From assembly GCA_030041005.1 (NCBI GenBank), contig JASHOR010000041.1, positions 153,187 through 217,186 on the forward strand: a stretch of 64,000 nt of DNA, given 5' to 3'. The number at the start of each line of letters is the position of its first letter. Positions within the stretch are counted from its first letter, which is position 1. Source of the stretch: Xanthobacteraceae bacterium. Its GTDB lineage: Bacteria > Pseudomonadota > Alphaproteobacteria > Rhizobiales > Xanthobacteraceae. Position numbers and translations under genes: made by a program. The notes under the pieces were generated by a model. The model made no database searches. It was not told the DNA's origin and saw nothing but the letters and a program-made list of their open reading frames with translations. This document shows, piece after piece, positions 26,262 through 35,639 of the stretch.

Positions 26262-26663
26262 TCAGCCCGCCGCCTTGTATTGCTCCTCGGTGACCGGTTC
26301 CAGCCATTGCACGTGCTTGCCGTCCGAGGCCTCCTGCATGGCGACATGCTCCATGACCGTCGCGGGGCCGGCGCCGTGCCAGTGTTTCTCGTTGGGCGCA
26401 ATCCAGACCACATCGCCGGCCCGAATGACGCGCGGTTCGCCGCCCCAGGCCTGCACGCGACCAGTGCCCGATACGACAAAAAGCGTCTGGCCGAGCGGAT
26501 GGGTATGCCAATGCGTGCGCGCTCCCGGCTCAAAGCGCACGAGACCAGACCGTACACGCGCCGGTGACGGCGCTTCGATGATGGGATCCTGCCAGACGGT
26601 GCCGGTGAAGGATTCCGATGGTCCGCGCCGCGATGGGACGGACCCGGAAGGGCGAATGTCCAT
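26262..26663 (-). CDS. Single-domain cupin
   Basis: 133 residues with cupin motif 1 THWHTHPLGQTLFVVSGTGR (three His plus Gln/Glu) and motif 2 RAGDVVWIAPNEKHWHGAG. It resembles the family that includes (R)-mandelonitrile lyase-like and carboxymuconolactone-associated cupins, with metal ligands intact. It precedes the GST gene by two bases, so the pair may act on the same reactive compound. Confidence 0.88.
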   Translation of the reverse strand: MDIRPSGSVPSRRGPSESFTGTVWQDPIIEAPSPARVRSGLVRFEPGARTHWHTHPLGQTLFVVSGTGRVQAWGGEPRVIRAGDVVWIAPNEKHWHGAGPATVMEHVAMQEASDGKHVQWLEPVTEEQYKAAG

Positions 26664-26842
26664 GCTTATTTCCTCCGCGTTGAGGCCTCCCCGCCAGTCG
26701 CGGGCGGCCGCGGGCTTGCCCGCTCGCGGTAAGATAAACGAAATTTTGCCGTTATACGCTGCCCAAATCCAGCGCCACGCGGGCCTGCAAGCGCCGGTCG
26801 GTCGGCCTGACCGCCATCGGGCGAACGGAGCGAGACGGGATC

Positions 26843-27019
26843 ATGCGACCGGTAATGCGTCATAAGCCTCCGTTACTTTCGCGCTGCTCCTTCCTGGTGC
26901 GGCTTGTTGCGCTGCTCGGCTTCGCGCTCGCATTGGGCGCCTGTTCCAAGTGCGATGTGCCTGACTTTACCCACTGGGGTTCATCGCCACCCCATAGCTG
27001 CGACAGCGACGCGCCATAG
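26843..27019 (+). CDS. Small lipoprotein
   Basis: 58 residues. A basic N-terminus and hydrophobic helix LVRLVALLGFALALGA lead to the lipobox LGAC (C34). The mature part begins CSKCDVPDF, with further cysteine near the end (PHSCDSDAP). Very short lipoproteins starting CSKCDVP are ones I associate with Rhizobiales genomes. The frame sits alone between two minus-strand genes. Function unknown; anchored in the inner or outer membrane leaflet. Confidence 0.65.
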   Translation: MRPVMRHKPPLLSRCSFLVRLVALLGFALALGACSKCDVPDFTHWGSSPPHSCDSDAP

Positions 27020-27075
27020 CGGCGATCGTTCTGCGCTTGCTGCACAGACGCCGGGCAAGACGGCGAAAAGAACTC

Positions 27076-27678
27076 TCAGCCGTGCTGGTCGCGTGTGGAG
27101 GTGGTCTCGGAGCGGCGCTGCCCAGGCTTCGTCTGGCCGTCCGTCTCATCCGCGCCGTCGGGGGCGGAGGGATCCAGGCCGGCATGCAAATCGTCGCGCG
27201 AGCGCAAGTAGGGGTCGGCCAATTGTCGCGGCGAGATGGGCGCCGCCTTGGCCGCCTCCCCTTCACGCCATTTCATCCAGATCAGGCGTCCCAGCATCGC
27301 CAACAAGGCAAGCTGGAAAACCAGTCCAAAGTAGGAGGGAATACCGACAAGCCCACCGAAAAGGCCGCGACCGAACAAAAGACCGAGAACGCCGGAGCCG
27401 AGGAATCCCGCTGCAAATCCGGCGATCAGTCCGCCGCGGTTGAACAGTCCAGTAAGCGAACCGCTTGGCACGGCCTGCGGCAATGTCTGGGCCCGCTTCG
27501 GATTGTGACGGGCCATCGCACCATCAGCATCGGCCGCGGCCACCAACACCATGACGCCCGATCCGCCGGCGAAATTCAACCCGTCGGCCAATTGGGCGTT
27601 GGCATCCGCTCCGATCATCAACGCTACCGAGAGCGCCGCCAATCTCGCGACAGTTCGAACCCAAAGTGCGGATGACAC
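27076..27678 (-). CDS. Tim44-like membrane protein lacking the Tim44 core
   Basis: 200 residues: signal-like N-terminus (to about 28), a variable linker, a Gly/Leu-rich membrane stretch (GLLFGRGLFGGLVGIPSYF...LLAMLGRLIW, about 85-135) and a charged Asp/Arg-rich tail. The Gly-rich double helix is the pattern of the alphaproteobacterial Tim44-domain protein family, but the soluble C-terminal Tim44 domain is missing. The role is unknown. Confidence 0.65.
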   Translation of the reverse strand: MSSALWVRTVARLAALSVALMIGADANAQLADGLNFAGGSGVMVLVAAADADGAMARHNPKRAQTLPQAVPSGSLTGLFNRGGLIAGFAAGFLGSGVLGLLFGRGLFGGLVGIPSYFGLVFQLALLAMLGRLIWMKWREGEAAKAAPISPRQLADPYLRSRDDLHAGLDPSAPDGADETDGQTKPGQRRSETTSTRDQHG

Positions 27679-27934
27679 GGCTGGTATGTCGCCTCCTCAT
27701 GGCCCGATCGGGCCACAGCCCAACGAAACGCCGCAACGAACCGACCGCGTGACGAAAATGGCGCCCGGTCCTGCTTGAATGCGGGCGTTCCAGACATACG
27801 CAATATCAATTGGCAAGCAAATGCCGCAAACCGACGCGCGTGGCTGTGTCGCAGCGCCGAAGCCTCACGCCGCGCGCCGGCGAGTGCAACCGCGTTTCGC
27901 AGACGCGCTGCAATTCCGGCTTGGCGCCGCCGCC

Positions 27935-30547
27935 TCAGGCCGCCAGAGTTTCCTTGACCTTGGCCACAAGCTGCTTGAGCGTGAAAGGCTTGGCCAAAAA
28001 GTCAAACTGGCCGTCGGTGGGAAGATGCTTTTGAAATGCATCTTCGGCATAGCCGGACACAAAGATGATCTTCAAACCCGGATTACGGTTGCGCAATTCG
28101 CGCAACAGGGTGGGACCGTCCATCTCGGGCATGACAACGTCGGAGACGACGAGATCGATTTTGCTCTCGGTTTTTTCCAGCACATCGATGGCCTCGACGC
28201 CGTTACCGGCTTGCAGCACCGTATAACCGCGTGAAGCGAGGCCCCGCGCGTTGAGTATGCGCAGCCCCTCCTCGTCTTCGACCAGCAGAATCGTGCCTTC
28301 GCCCGTCAAATCGGCGCTCGCCTCGCGATGCCCCCGATCCGCCGCCTCGGGCGAGGCGGCGATACCCGGCGCCTCGATGCCAACGGCCTGGCCGGCAACC
28401 TCCTGAGCGTTCGCGACGTAACGCGGCAGAAAGATGCGGAAGGTCGTGCCCTTGCCCTCCACCGTGTCAAAGTAGACGAAGCCGCCGGTCTGCTTGACGA
28501 TTCCATAGACGGTAGAGAGGCCGAGCCCGGTGCCCTTGCCGACATCCTTCGTGGTGAAAAATGGCACGAAGATCTTGTCGCGGATCGCTTCCGGGATTCC
28601 GGTACCGGTGTCACTGACCTCCACAAGCACATAATCGCCGGGCGGCATCCCCTTGGTATGGTAGCGCTCGCATTCCAGCGCGGAAACGTTGGCGCTGCGC
28701 AGTTGCAATCCGCCACCCTCCGGCATGGCGTCGCGGGCATTGACCGCAAGATTGGTGATCACCTGCTCGAACTGCAGCAGGTCCGCCTTGACCGGCCACA
28801 GATCGCGTCCGTGCACCACCTTCAGATCGATCTTCTCGCCGATCAAACGCCGCAGAACGACGCTGAGGTCGCTCAGCACCTCGCCGAGATCGAGCATCTG
28901 CGGGCGCAGGGTCTGCTTGCGCGAAAACGCCAACAGATGCCGCACCAGGCTCGCCGCTCTGTTGGCGCTGTGCCTGATCTCCATGATGTCCTGAAACGAG
29001 GGGTCGGTCGGCTTGTGGGCGTTGAGCAGGAAATCGGTCGCCAGCAAAATGGCGTTGAGCATGTTGTTGAAGTCATGGGCCATGCCGCCGGCAAGTTGAC
29101 CGATCGATTCCATCTTCTGCTGCTGGACGAGCTTGCTCTCCAGCGCGCGTTGCTCGGTCGTCTCGAGCACGTAAACGATGGCGGCTTCCTGGTCGCGTTC
29201 CTGTTCGCCGACCGCGGTGACGTAGAAGCGGCCGAAACGCTCGCCTTCGCCGGTCAGCGTCGCGTCGACCGGGGCAATGTCACTTCTGCCTTGCGCGGCC
29301 TGACCGATCGCCACCTCCAGCGCCGACCAGTCACGCTCGGCAACAATGGCGCGAATCGATCGGTTGCGTCCCTCAGTCGCCAGTGTGGTTTGGAACAGCC
29401 GGGCGAACAGCGCATTCGTGCGCACGATGCCGCCGTCCCGGTCGATGGTGGCGATCGCCATCGGCGTGTGATGGAAGAACCGCATAAAGCGCACCTGCGC
29501 CGCACGCTGCGGCTCGGTCCCGTCATCGCGTTCGCGATTGAGCACCAGCGTGCGGGAGGCGCCAGGCGACCCGTCCGCGCCGAATGCAACCTTGTGAAGC
29601 AGTCGAACCGGCAGAGTACGACCGGAACGGGTCTTTAGATCGAGATCGACTACGTCCGTCTTCACCTCGCCGGGCGTTGCCCGTAACGTCGTCAGCAAGG
29701 CGGCGCCGTCGCCCGAGACAAGGTCGGCGAGCTTAAGACCACCCGAACCCACTTGAGCAAGGTCGTGGTCGAGCCAGTTGGCGAGCGTGGCGTTTAGATA
29801 AGCGACCTCGCCATTGGATTTGGCGGAAAAGAAGCCGGCCGGGGCGTGATCGAGGTAGTCGATCGCGTGCTGTAGTTCCTGAAAGACGCTCTCCTGCCGC
29901 TCGCGATCGCGGCTGATATCGCAGACCGACCACACGGTGAGGGCTCCGGCACGCCTGCCGATCCCCAGTGGCCGCACTTTCATTCTCAGCCAGCGCGCGG
30001 GCCGGCCCCGCCCCGCCGCGATCCGCACTTCCTCCTGCAAGCGCTCTCCGGCGCGCGCCGCCTTCACCAGGCGGTAGATGGCCTCGGAGGCATCGGCGTC
30101 GCCGATGAACACCCGCTCGACCGAACGTGCGTCGTGGTCGCCCACGGCACCGATGAGATCGAGATAGGCGGCATTGGCGTAGATCACGCGTCCGTCGGCG
30201 TCCGAAACGACGATGCCGTCGGGAGCATCGTCGAGAACCGCCTTTATCAGAGGGTTTCCGCCCGGTCGGGCGGAGATTCTCAGGATTCCACCGGCAAAGG
30301 CGAACAGACCGAACACCCCAACCGTGGCAAGCACCGCCAGAAAGGCAAGGATATACGGCTCGGCATTGCCGCGGCCGAGCAACACGATGGCCGCGGCGGC
30401 GACAGCAAGCGCGCAGGCGATCAGCACCACCAGCAGGATACTGCCGCCATGGACCATTGCAGCGCTGCGGTCGACCCCTTCCCGTCCGATAGGATAATCG
30501 CCGGACTGCTCGCCGAAGCCGCCGCCGCTAATTGTCGCCTCTTTCAT
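27935..30547 (-). CDS. cckA: Cell-cycle hybrid histidine kinase CckA
   Basis: 870 residues from ATG 30547. Two membrane helices (about 36-58 and 64-88) are followed by PAS domains (from about 100, 225 and 345), then the kinase: H-box [18 protein letters not shown]-box [16 protein letters not shown]-box [20 protein letters not shown], and a C-terminal receiver with [15 protein letters not shown] and FLAKPF. This is the layout of CckA, which feeds phosphate through ChpT to CtrA and so controls cell cycle and motility. It lies downstream of flhB on the same strand; CtrA-like sites are present in the flagellar promoter region nearby. Confidence 0.94.
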   Translation of the reverse strand: MKEATISGGGFGEQSGDYPIGREGVDRSAAMVHGGSILLVVLIACALAVAAAAIVLLGRGNAEPYILAFLAVLATVGVFGLFAFAGGILRISARPGGNPLIKAVLDDAPDGIVVSDADGRVIYANAAYLDLIGAVGDHDARSVERVFIGDADASEAIYRLVKAARAGERLQEEVRIAAGRGRPARWLRMKVRPLGIGRRAGALTVWSVCDISRDRERQESVFQELQHAIDYLDHAPAGFFSAKSNGEVAYLNATLANWLDHDLAQVGSGGLKLADLVSGDGAALLTTLRATPGEVKTDVVDLDLKTRSGRTLPVRLLHKVAFGADGSPGASRTLVLNRERDDGTEPQRAAQVRFMRFFHHTPMAIATIDRDGGIVRTNALFARLFQTTLATEGRNRSIRAIVAERDWSALEVAIGQAAQGRSDIAPVDATLTGEGERFGRFYVTAVGEQERDQEAAIVYVLETTEQRALESKLVQQQKMESIGQLAGGMAHDFNNMLNAILLATDFLLNAHKPTDPSFQDIMEIRHSANRAASLVRHLLAFSRKQTLRPQMLDLGEVLSDLSVVLRRLIGEKIDLKVVHGRDLWPVKADLLQFEQVITNLAVNARDAMPEGGGLQLRSANVSALECERYHTKGMPPGDYVLVEVSDTGTGIPEAIRDKIFVPFFTTKDVGKGTGLGLSTVYGIVKQTGGFVYFDTVEGKGTTFRIFLPRYVANAQEVAGQAVGIEAPGIAASPEAADRGHREASADLTGEGTILLVEDEEGLRILNARGLASRGYTVLQAGNGVEAIDVLEKTESKIDLVVSDVVMPEMDGPTLLRELRNRNPGLKIIFVSGYAEDAFQKHLPTDGQFDFLAKPFTLKQLVAKVKETLAA

Positions 30548-30725
30548 CGTGTTGCGCCATCCAGTGCTTGTTGGCCCCCCTGCGCACAAAGGCGATGAGC
30601 TTCACAGGGCATGAGCGATTCGCTCGTGAATGGATACGTTTGCCATGGAATCGACGGCGGATTCTAACCGAGCGTGGTCGTTTCGGAAGCCCCCCGCCCC
30701 GCCGATCGGCAGGCTTCTGCGCCGA

Positions 30726-31808
30726 TCATACCGGGCCGGACCTGGCCACCATGCGGCGCAGACGCATCACGTATCCGATGATTTCAGCCACGGCGCGGTA
30801 ATGTTCGGGCGGGATTTCCTGGTCGATCTCGACGGTCTCGTGCAGCGCTCGGGCAAGCGGCGGATTCTCCACGATCGGAATGTCGTTGGCCTGGGCGATT
30901 TCGCGAATGCGCCGCGCCAGGAGGTCGGCACCTTTGGCAACGCAGACCGGCGCGTTCATGCCGCGCTCATATTTGAGCGCCACAGCGAAATGGGTCGGGT
31001 TGGTGATGACGACCGAGGCTTTCGGGACGGCTGCCATGATGCGTTTACGCATGCGCGTCTGCCGCAATTGCCGCAGTTTGCCCTTGACCGCCGGGTCGCC
31101 CTCGGTCTGGCGAAACTCCTCCTTCATCTCGCGGATCGACATTTTCTGGCGCTCGTACCACTGCCGGTACTGAAACAAATAATCAGCAATGGCGACGAAG
31201 ACGAGAACTGCCACGACGTCGCCAAGCAGCCGCATCGTAAGCGTCTGCGTGAAGGGCAGGATCGCGGTCGGATCCGCTCCCGTGAGCGCGGCAAGGCGTT
31301 GGCGCTGCGGCCACAGCAGTGTCCCGATCAGCGCACCGATCAGCGCCAGCTTGGCCAGCCCCTTGGCGAAATTGGCCAACGCCTGCTTGGAAAACAATCG
31401 CGAGATACCGGCTGCGGGTGAAATCCTCGACAGATTGGGCAAAATCGGCTCAACCGACAGCACGATCCGATGCTGGATGACGCTGCCGAACAAAGCGGCA
31501 AGCGCGAGCAACAATAGCGGAATGCCCAGAGCCGCGAAAATCCGCGTGGCCAGCACCCACGTCAGATCGACGAGCGCCGGCCCATCAACCGGAATCTGGT
31601 ACGAATTGGCCAGAATGCCGCGGAACGTCGTTTCCAGGTCGCCCGCCACCGGCCCCGCGAACACCATCACGGCGAGCGCTCCACCGGCAATCATGAACCA
31701 GGTATTGACTTCCGCACTCTTGACGACGTCACCGCGCTTGATCGCTTCTTCAAGCCGCTTCGGCGTCGGATCTTCGTTGTGTTCGTTGTCGTCGCGTTGG
31801 TCGGCCAT
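30726..31808 (-). CDS. flhB: Flagellar export switch protein FlhB
   Basis: 360 residues. N-terminal EDPTPKRLEEAIKRGDV, four membrane helices (about 30-50, 85-110, 140-170, 185-210), then the cytoplasmic domain with the autocleavage site N-P-T-H (ITNPTHFAVALKYE). Cleavage there switches export from rod/hook to filament substrates. Last of the flgB-flgC-fliE-fliQ-fliR-flhB run and ten bases after fliR. Confidence 0.97.
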   Translation of the reverse strand: MADQRDDNEHNEDPTPKRLEEAIKRGDVVKSAEVNTWFMIAGGALAVMVFAGPVAGDLETTFRGILANSYQIPVDGPALVDLTWVLATRIFAALGIPLLLLALAALFGSVIQHRIVLSVEPILPNLSRISPAAGISRLFSKQALANFAKGLAKLALIGALIGTLLWPQRQRLAALTGADPTAILPFTQTLTMRLLGDVVAVLVFVAIADYLFQYRQWYERQKMSIREMKEEFRQTEGDPAVKGKLRQLRQTRMRKRIMAAVPKASVVITNPTHFAVALKYERGMNAPVCVAKGADLLARRIREIAQANDIPIVENPPLARALHETVEIDQEIPPEHYRAVAEIIGYVMRLRRMVARSGPV

Positions 31809-31817
31809 GGCACAGCG

Positions 31818-32588
31818 TCAGGCGTGCGGCGCCAATGCGTGCAGCACGCCGGCAACGTAATCGAGAAAGAAGCCCATCATGGCGCCGAGCGCGAGAATCA
31901 GCAGCAGAAACCCGACCAGAATCGACAACGGCAGGGCGACGAAGAAAACCTGCATCTGCGGCATCAGCCGTGACAGCACGCCCATCCCGATGTTGAACAG
32001 GAGCCCGAAGGCGAGGAAAGGCGCGGAAAGCTGGATACCGATCCGAAAGGCGCCGGCAACGGTGCTGGTGATGAGGGCGGCAACGTCGCCGGTTGACGGC
32101 AGCTCGCCCGGCGCGAACACATTGTAGCTGTCGTTGAGCGCGGCAATGACCAGATAGTGCATGTTGGTGGCGAAGATCAGCGTAAGCCCGAGCATGGTCA
32201 GGAAATTGCCGATCAGCTCGCCCTGCTCGCCTTGGGACGGGTCGACAGCGGTGACAAAGCCCAAGCCCAACTGCTGCGCGATCACCGACCCGGCGACATC
32301 GAGCGCCGAAATGGTGAGCCGGGCGGTGAGCCCGAGCACCGCGCCAACTAATATCTCTTCGACAAGCATCACGATCGCCGGCCCGAGCGCTCCGGTATCG
32401 ATGTGATAGGCGTTGCGATGCAACGGCAAGAGGACCGCGGTGAGAACCAGCGCCATGGTGAGTCGGATGCGTGACGAGATATTCTGCTCACCAAGGCCGG
32501 GCAGCAGCATCAGCATCGTCCCGACGCGGGCAAAGACCAGGAGAAACGCGGCGCCGAGCGCCGGAAGGAAGGACAGATCGATGCTCAC
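31818..32588 (-). CDS. fliR: Flagellar export gate protein FliR
   Basis: 256 residues from a GTG at 32588 (AAGGTGGG upstream; the protein begins SIDLSFLPALGAAFLLVFAR as in relatives). Several hydrophobic helices; family block PGLGEQNISSRIRLTMALVL. With FliP and FliQ it forms the inner-membrane export channel. Confidence 0.95.
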   Translation of the reverse strand: MSIDLSFLPALGAAFLLVFARVGTMLMLLPGLGEQNISSRIRLTMALVLTAVLLPLHRNAYHIDTGALGPAIVMLVEEILVGAVLGLTARLTISALDVAGSVIAQQLGLGFVTAVDPSQGEQGELIGNFLTMLGLTLIFATNMHYLVIAALNDSYNVFAPGELPSTGDVAALITSTVAGAFRIGIQLSAPFLAFGLLFNIGMGVLSRLMPQMQVFFVALPLSILVGFLLLILALGAMMGFFLDYVAGVLHALAPHA

Positions 32589-32699
32589 GGTCCGATTCCC
32601 ACCTTCATGCCGACATGGCCGCCGCGCCGGATCCACGAATACTGTACCAGCCACATCATCGAGGCCGGCTGCGCGCGCACCTCGGGACGGCAGTACCCG

Positions 32700-32963
32700 T
32701 CAACCGCTGATGATATGCCCGGTGATTCGCAGGAAATTCGCGTGCAGTACATCGGCCATGAACGGCAACGCGATCAGGAGCGCGATGAATATCGCGAGAA
32801 TTTTCGGGATGAAGACGAGCGTCGACTCCTGGATCTGCGTCAGCGCCTGCACCAGCGAGACGGCGACGCCGACAACGAGGCCGACCAGCATGAGCGGCGC
32901 AGCAACGATCAGCAGCGTTACGATGGCGTCGCGCGCCACGTCGAGGACTTCCGGTCCGGTCAT
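32700..32963 (-). CDS. fliQ: Flagellar export gate protein FliQ
   Basis: 87 residues from ATG 32963 (MTGPEVLDVARDAI, the usual start). Two membrane helices flank the conserved VSLVQALTQIQESTLVFIPK. Part of the FliPQR channel. 111 bases of non-coding sequence separate it from fliR. Confidence 0.95.
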   Translation of the reverse strand: MTGPEVLDVARDAIVTLLIVAAPLMLVGLVVGVAVSLVQALTQIQESTLVFIPKILAIFIALLIALPFMADVLHANFLRITGHIISG

Positions 32964-33074
32964 CATGTTCTTCGACTCCCGATTCGCTCGCCCTCGCAAC
33001 CTCGCCGACGGACCCGCAAGCCGGACTCCGCGAGCGTCGGACGTACGGCATGGCGCGGGCGGCCGGCACGGAAT

Positions 33075-33401
33075 TCAGATCGGCATCTTGAGGATGTCTT
33101 CGTAGGCCGCGATCACCTTGTCGCGCACCGAGACCAGCGCGGCGATTGCCGTTTCCGATTCGGCAACCGCAGTCACGACGTCCACCATGTTGGCCTTCCC
33201 CATGGCGACGTTTTGCGTCTGCACGTCGGCCTTCGCCCCGGCCTCCGATACCGCATGGACCACGTCCTTCAGGATGGAGCTGAAGTCCGGCCCCTGGCCT
33301 GAAGGGTCGATGCTGGAAGCGAGATTGCTCGCCCCGGAACCGAGGCGTCCGAGCGCCGCATAGGCACTGGCTGCGGAAGCGGGGGTGGTCGGAATCGTCA
33401 T
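33075..33401 (-). CDS. fliE: Flagellar hook-basal body protein FliE
   Basis: 108 residues, with the C-terminal helix pair SETAIAALVSVRDKVIAAYE typical of FliE, which joins the MS ring to the proximal rod. The N-terminus is Ala/Ser-rich and disordered. It starts seven bases after flgC. Confidence 0.95.
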   Translation of the reverse strand: MTIPTTPASAASAYAALGRLGSGASNLASSIDPSGQGPDFSSILKDVVHAVSEAGAKADVQTQNVAMGKANMVDVVTAVAESETAIAALVSVRDKVIAAYEDILKMPI

Positions 33402-33408
33402 GGTTCAC

Positions 33409-33819
33409 CTAGCTCTTGAGAATATCGATGGTGCGCTGAAGCATTCGCCTGGTGGCGGTGATCACGTTGACGTCCGACTGGTAGGCCTGCTGCGCGTCGC
33501 GCAGATCGGTCAACTCGACGAGCGTATTCACATTCGGGTATTTGACGTCGCCGTTGGCGTCGGCTGCCGGGTTGCCGGGCTCGTGCTTGATGCGAAAATT
33601 GGAATTATCGGTCTGGACGCGGCCGAGCTTGACCACGTCGGCACCGAGCGCGCCGTCAAGCACCGACCTGAAAGTCACGATTTTGCGCCGGTACGGATCG
33701 CCGCCGGGCGTCGTTGCGGTCGAATCGGCGTTGGCAATGTTCTCGGTAATGACGCGCATGCGGCCGAGCTGGGCATGCAAGCCTGACGCGGCGATCGCCA
33801 GCGATTTCATGAAGTCCAT
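33409..33819 (-). CDS. flgC: Flagellar proximal rod protein FlgC
   Basis: 136 residues. The N-terminal rod motif ASGLHAQLGRMRVITENIANADS and the C-terminal helix VNVITATRRMLQRTIDIL are characteristic. A periplasmic rod component exported by the flagellar apparatus. It lies between flgB and fliE. Confidence 0.96.
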   Translation of the reverse strand: MDFMKSLAIAASGLHAQLGRMRVITENIANADSTATTPGGDPYRRKIVTFRSVLDGALGADVVKLGRVQTDNSNFRIKHEPGNPAADANGDVKYPNVNTLVELTDLRDAQQAYQSDVNVITATRRMLQRTIDILKS

Positions 33820-33891
33820 GAGCGTTGCCTTCTGATGTCAACCCATCGCCCCCGTGCCGCAAATGCGCTAAGCCGCCGCCAGCCCCGCAAT

Positions 33892-34278
33892 TCAGGAACT
33901 GCTGCTGCCCACCGCAAGCTTGATCAACGCCAAGCTGCGCGTATAGAGATTGGCGACAGCATCAAAATCCATCTGGTTGGACGCGACTTTCATCATCTCC
34001 GCCTCGTGGTTGACGACATTGCCATCCGAGCGCACCTCAAAACGTGAGTCGCCACCCCAACCATCGTTGTCGCCGGCGATGTCACGCCGATTGGTGACGT
34101 CGAGCACAATCGATGGCCGAGTCAGTTCCTGCTCGAAGTTCGGCGGCGCAATATCGCGCCGATGGTAATTGGGCGTATCGGCATTGGCGACGTTTTCAGC
34201 GAGAACCTGCTGGCGTGCCTGGTGCCACTCCATGCGCATGCGCAGCATCGAAAGGATGGGAATGTCGGTAATCGGCAT
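33892..34278 (-). CDS. flgB: Flagellar proximal rod protein FlgB
   Basis: 128 residues from ATG 34278; an in-frame TTG two codons upstream is less likely. Contains RQQVLAENVANADTPNYHRRD, the rod-protein N-terminal motif, and the C-terminal YTRSLALIKLAVG helix. First gene of the basal-body operon; a CtrA-like site lies 46 bases upstream. Confidence 0.95.
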   Translation of the reverse strand: MPITDIPILSMLRMRMEWHQARQQVLAENVANADTPNYHRRDIAPPNFEQELTRPSIVLDVTNRRDIAGDNDGWGGDSRFEVRSDGNVVNHEAEMMKVASNQMDFDAVANLYTRSLALIKLAVGSSSS

Positions 34279-34323
34279 CGGCAATCTTGCTCCTGGACCG
34301 GGCAGACTTTGCCGACCGTATGG

Positions 34324-34338
34324 TTAATGCACGGTTAA
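34324..34338 (-). promoter_or_regulatory. CtrA-type site TTAA-N7-TTAA
   Basis: TTAATGCACGGTTAA matches the CtrA consensus TTAA-N7-TTAA exactly. It sits 46 bases before flgB in the divergent flagellar promoter region. CtrA is the end target of CckA, encoded about 4 kb away. Confidence 0.7.
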
Positions 34339-34429
34339 GCGGGTTCCGTCGCCTGATTTGCCATCAATCTGCCGTTTACCATGACAATGCTGGATTTGCC
34401 GCGTTTGGGCACAAAAGTGACCCAGGACA

Positions 34430-34444
34430 TTAATTCTTTGTTAG
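34430..34444 (+). promoter_or_regulatory. CtrA-like site TTAA-N7-TTAG
   Basis: TTAATTCTTTGTTAG has one mismatch in the right half-site. It lies 73 bases before the FliO-like start, so it could serve the plus-strand fliO-fliP transcript. Confidence 0.45.
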
Positions 34445-34516
34445 TATCTGCGGCGGCAAATGTTACCGGCGGTGTTAACCATTGGCGCGCCGATGGATGC
34501 CGCAGCGAGGGGAGTC

Positions 34517-35626
34517 ATGGCGTTCTTTGGGGGCATGCCCTATCCGGTTCAATTCTTTCTCGCATTCGTCATCGTCCTCGGACTGATCGGCGCAACGGCG
34601 TGGGCCGTACGACGATTTGGCAGCGGCCGCCTCGGCCGCGTTGGGACGCGCGGGCGGCAACCCAGACTCGCAGTCGTCGATTATGCCAGCGTGGACGGAC
34701 GGCGTCGGCTCATTCTGGTCCGCCGCGACAATGTCGAGCATCTCTTGATGATCGGCGGGCCGACCGACGTGGTCGTCGAATCCAGTATCCTGCGCGCCGG
34801 TGCGACGGCAGCGCGCGAAGTTGTCGCCCCTCGCCCGCCGGCCGTTGCCGAGGCGCCGGCCCGCGCAATGTCGCTGCCCGAGCCCGCCGCAACCGGCTCC
34901 TGGCCGTTGCAACCGGAGCCGATGGCGCCCGACACTGCGCCGCGTGTAGCGCGGAGCGAACCTGCGGTCGGTGGTGAAACGTCTTCCCGGCCCGTGCCAC
35001 CACAAGTCGAGGCCCCGGCGGCACCACCGCGCGCTCAGCGCGATACGCTGGCGGCACTTGCCGACGAACTCGCGGTCAAGTCGGCCGCTCAGTCGCGCAG
35101 CCGCGCGCAGCCGGGCGTACGCTCGCAACCGTTTGAGCCCCGTCAGCTTGATCCGCGTCAAGATGCTCCGCACGAGGCTCGCCAGGAGAGCCACCAAGAA
35201 ATCCGCCAGGACATCCGGCCAGAGTCTCGTCAAGAAACCCGCTCCGAGCCGCGAAACGCCAAGGCGCTAGCCGCCGCAAACGAGCCTGTGATGTCTGCGG
35301 ATCAGAGCATCGCCGAAATGGCTCACCAGCTCGAAGCGGCTTTGCGCAAGCCGACCGCGAATGCGGAGAGAGCCGAAATCCGCGAGCCGCGCCTGGTGAT
35401 GCCGCGCGCGCCGAGCCGTATCGAGCCAGCAGCAACAGCCGACGCTGCCCCGGCAGCGGCGCCTGCGCCGGCCGTCGCTGCGCCGCCGCACGGGCGAGCC
35501 GGCCGTACCGGGGAGATAAGATCCCCTCGGCCCGAAACCAAACAAACGAATCCTGGCAAAGCGCTCTACGACAGCCTCGAACAAGAAATGGCAAGCCTTC
35601 TGGGCCGCCCCACGATCAAACACTGA
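34517..35626 (+). CDS. fliO: FliO-like flagellar biosynthesis protein with long low-complexity tail
   Basis: 369 residues from ATG 34517 (GAGG six bases upstream). One N-terminal membrane helix (YPVQFFLAFVIVLGLIGATAWAV) is followed by a small beta domain (RLAVVDYASVDGRRRLILVRRDNVEHLLMIGGPTDVVVE is its extent, about residues 46-85), which is the FliO core. The remaining roughly 275 residues are Pro/Ala/Arg/Glu/Gln-rich and probably disordered, including imperfect repeats of Q-E/D-x-R around 235-265. FliO assists FliP ring assembly; fliP follows 13 bases downstream. Confidence 0.85.
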   Translation: MAFFGGMPYPVQFFLAFVIVLGLIGATAWAVRRFGSGRLGRVGTRGRQPRLAVVDYASVDGRRRLILVRRDNVEHLLMIGGPTDVVVESSILRAGATAAREVVAPRPPAVAEAPARAMSLPEPAATGSWPLQPEPMAPDTAPRVARSEPAVGGETSSRPVPPQVEAPAAPPRAQRDTLAALADELAVKSAAQSRSRAQPGVRSQPFEPRQLDPRQDAPHEARQESHQEIRQDIRPESRQETRSEPRNAKALAAANEPVMSADQSIAEMAHQLEAALRKPTANAERAEIREPRLVMPRAPSRIEPAATADAAPAAAPAPAVAAPPHGRAGRTGEIRSPRPETKQTNPGKALYDSLEQEMASLLGRPTIKH

Positions 35627-35639
35627 TGCAAAGCACCTG

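Noticed and set aside
28328..29638. 436-codon plus-strand frame
   Set aside because: Antisense to the kinase core of CckA.
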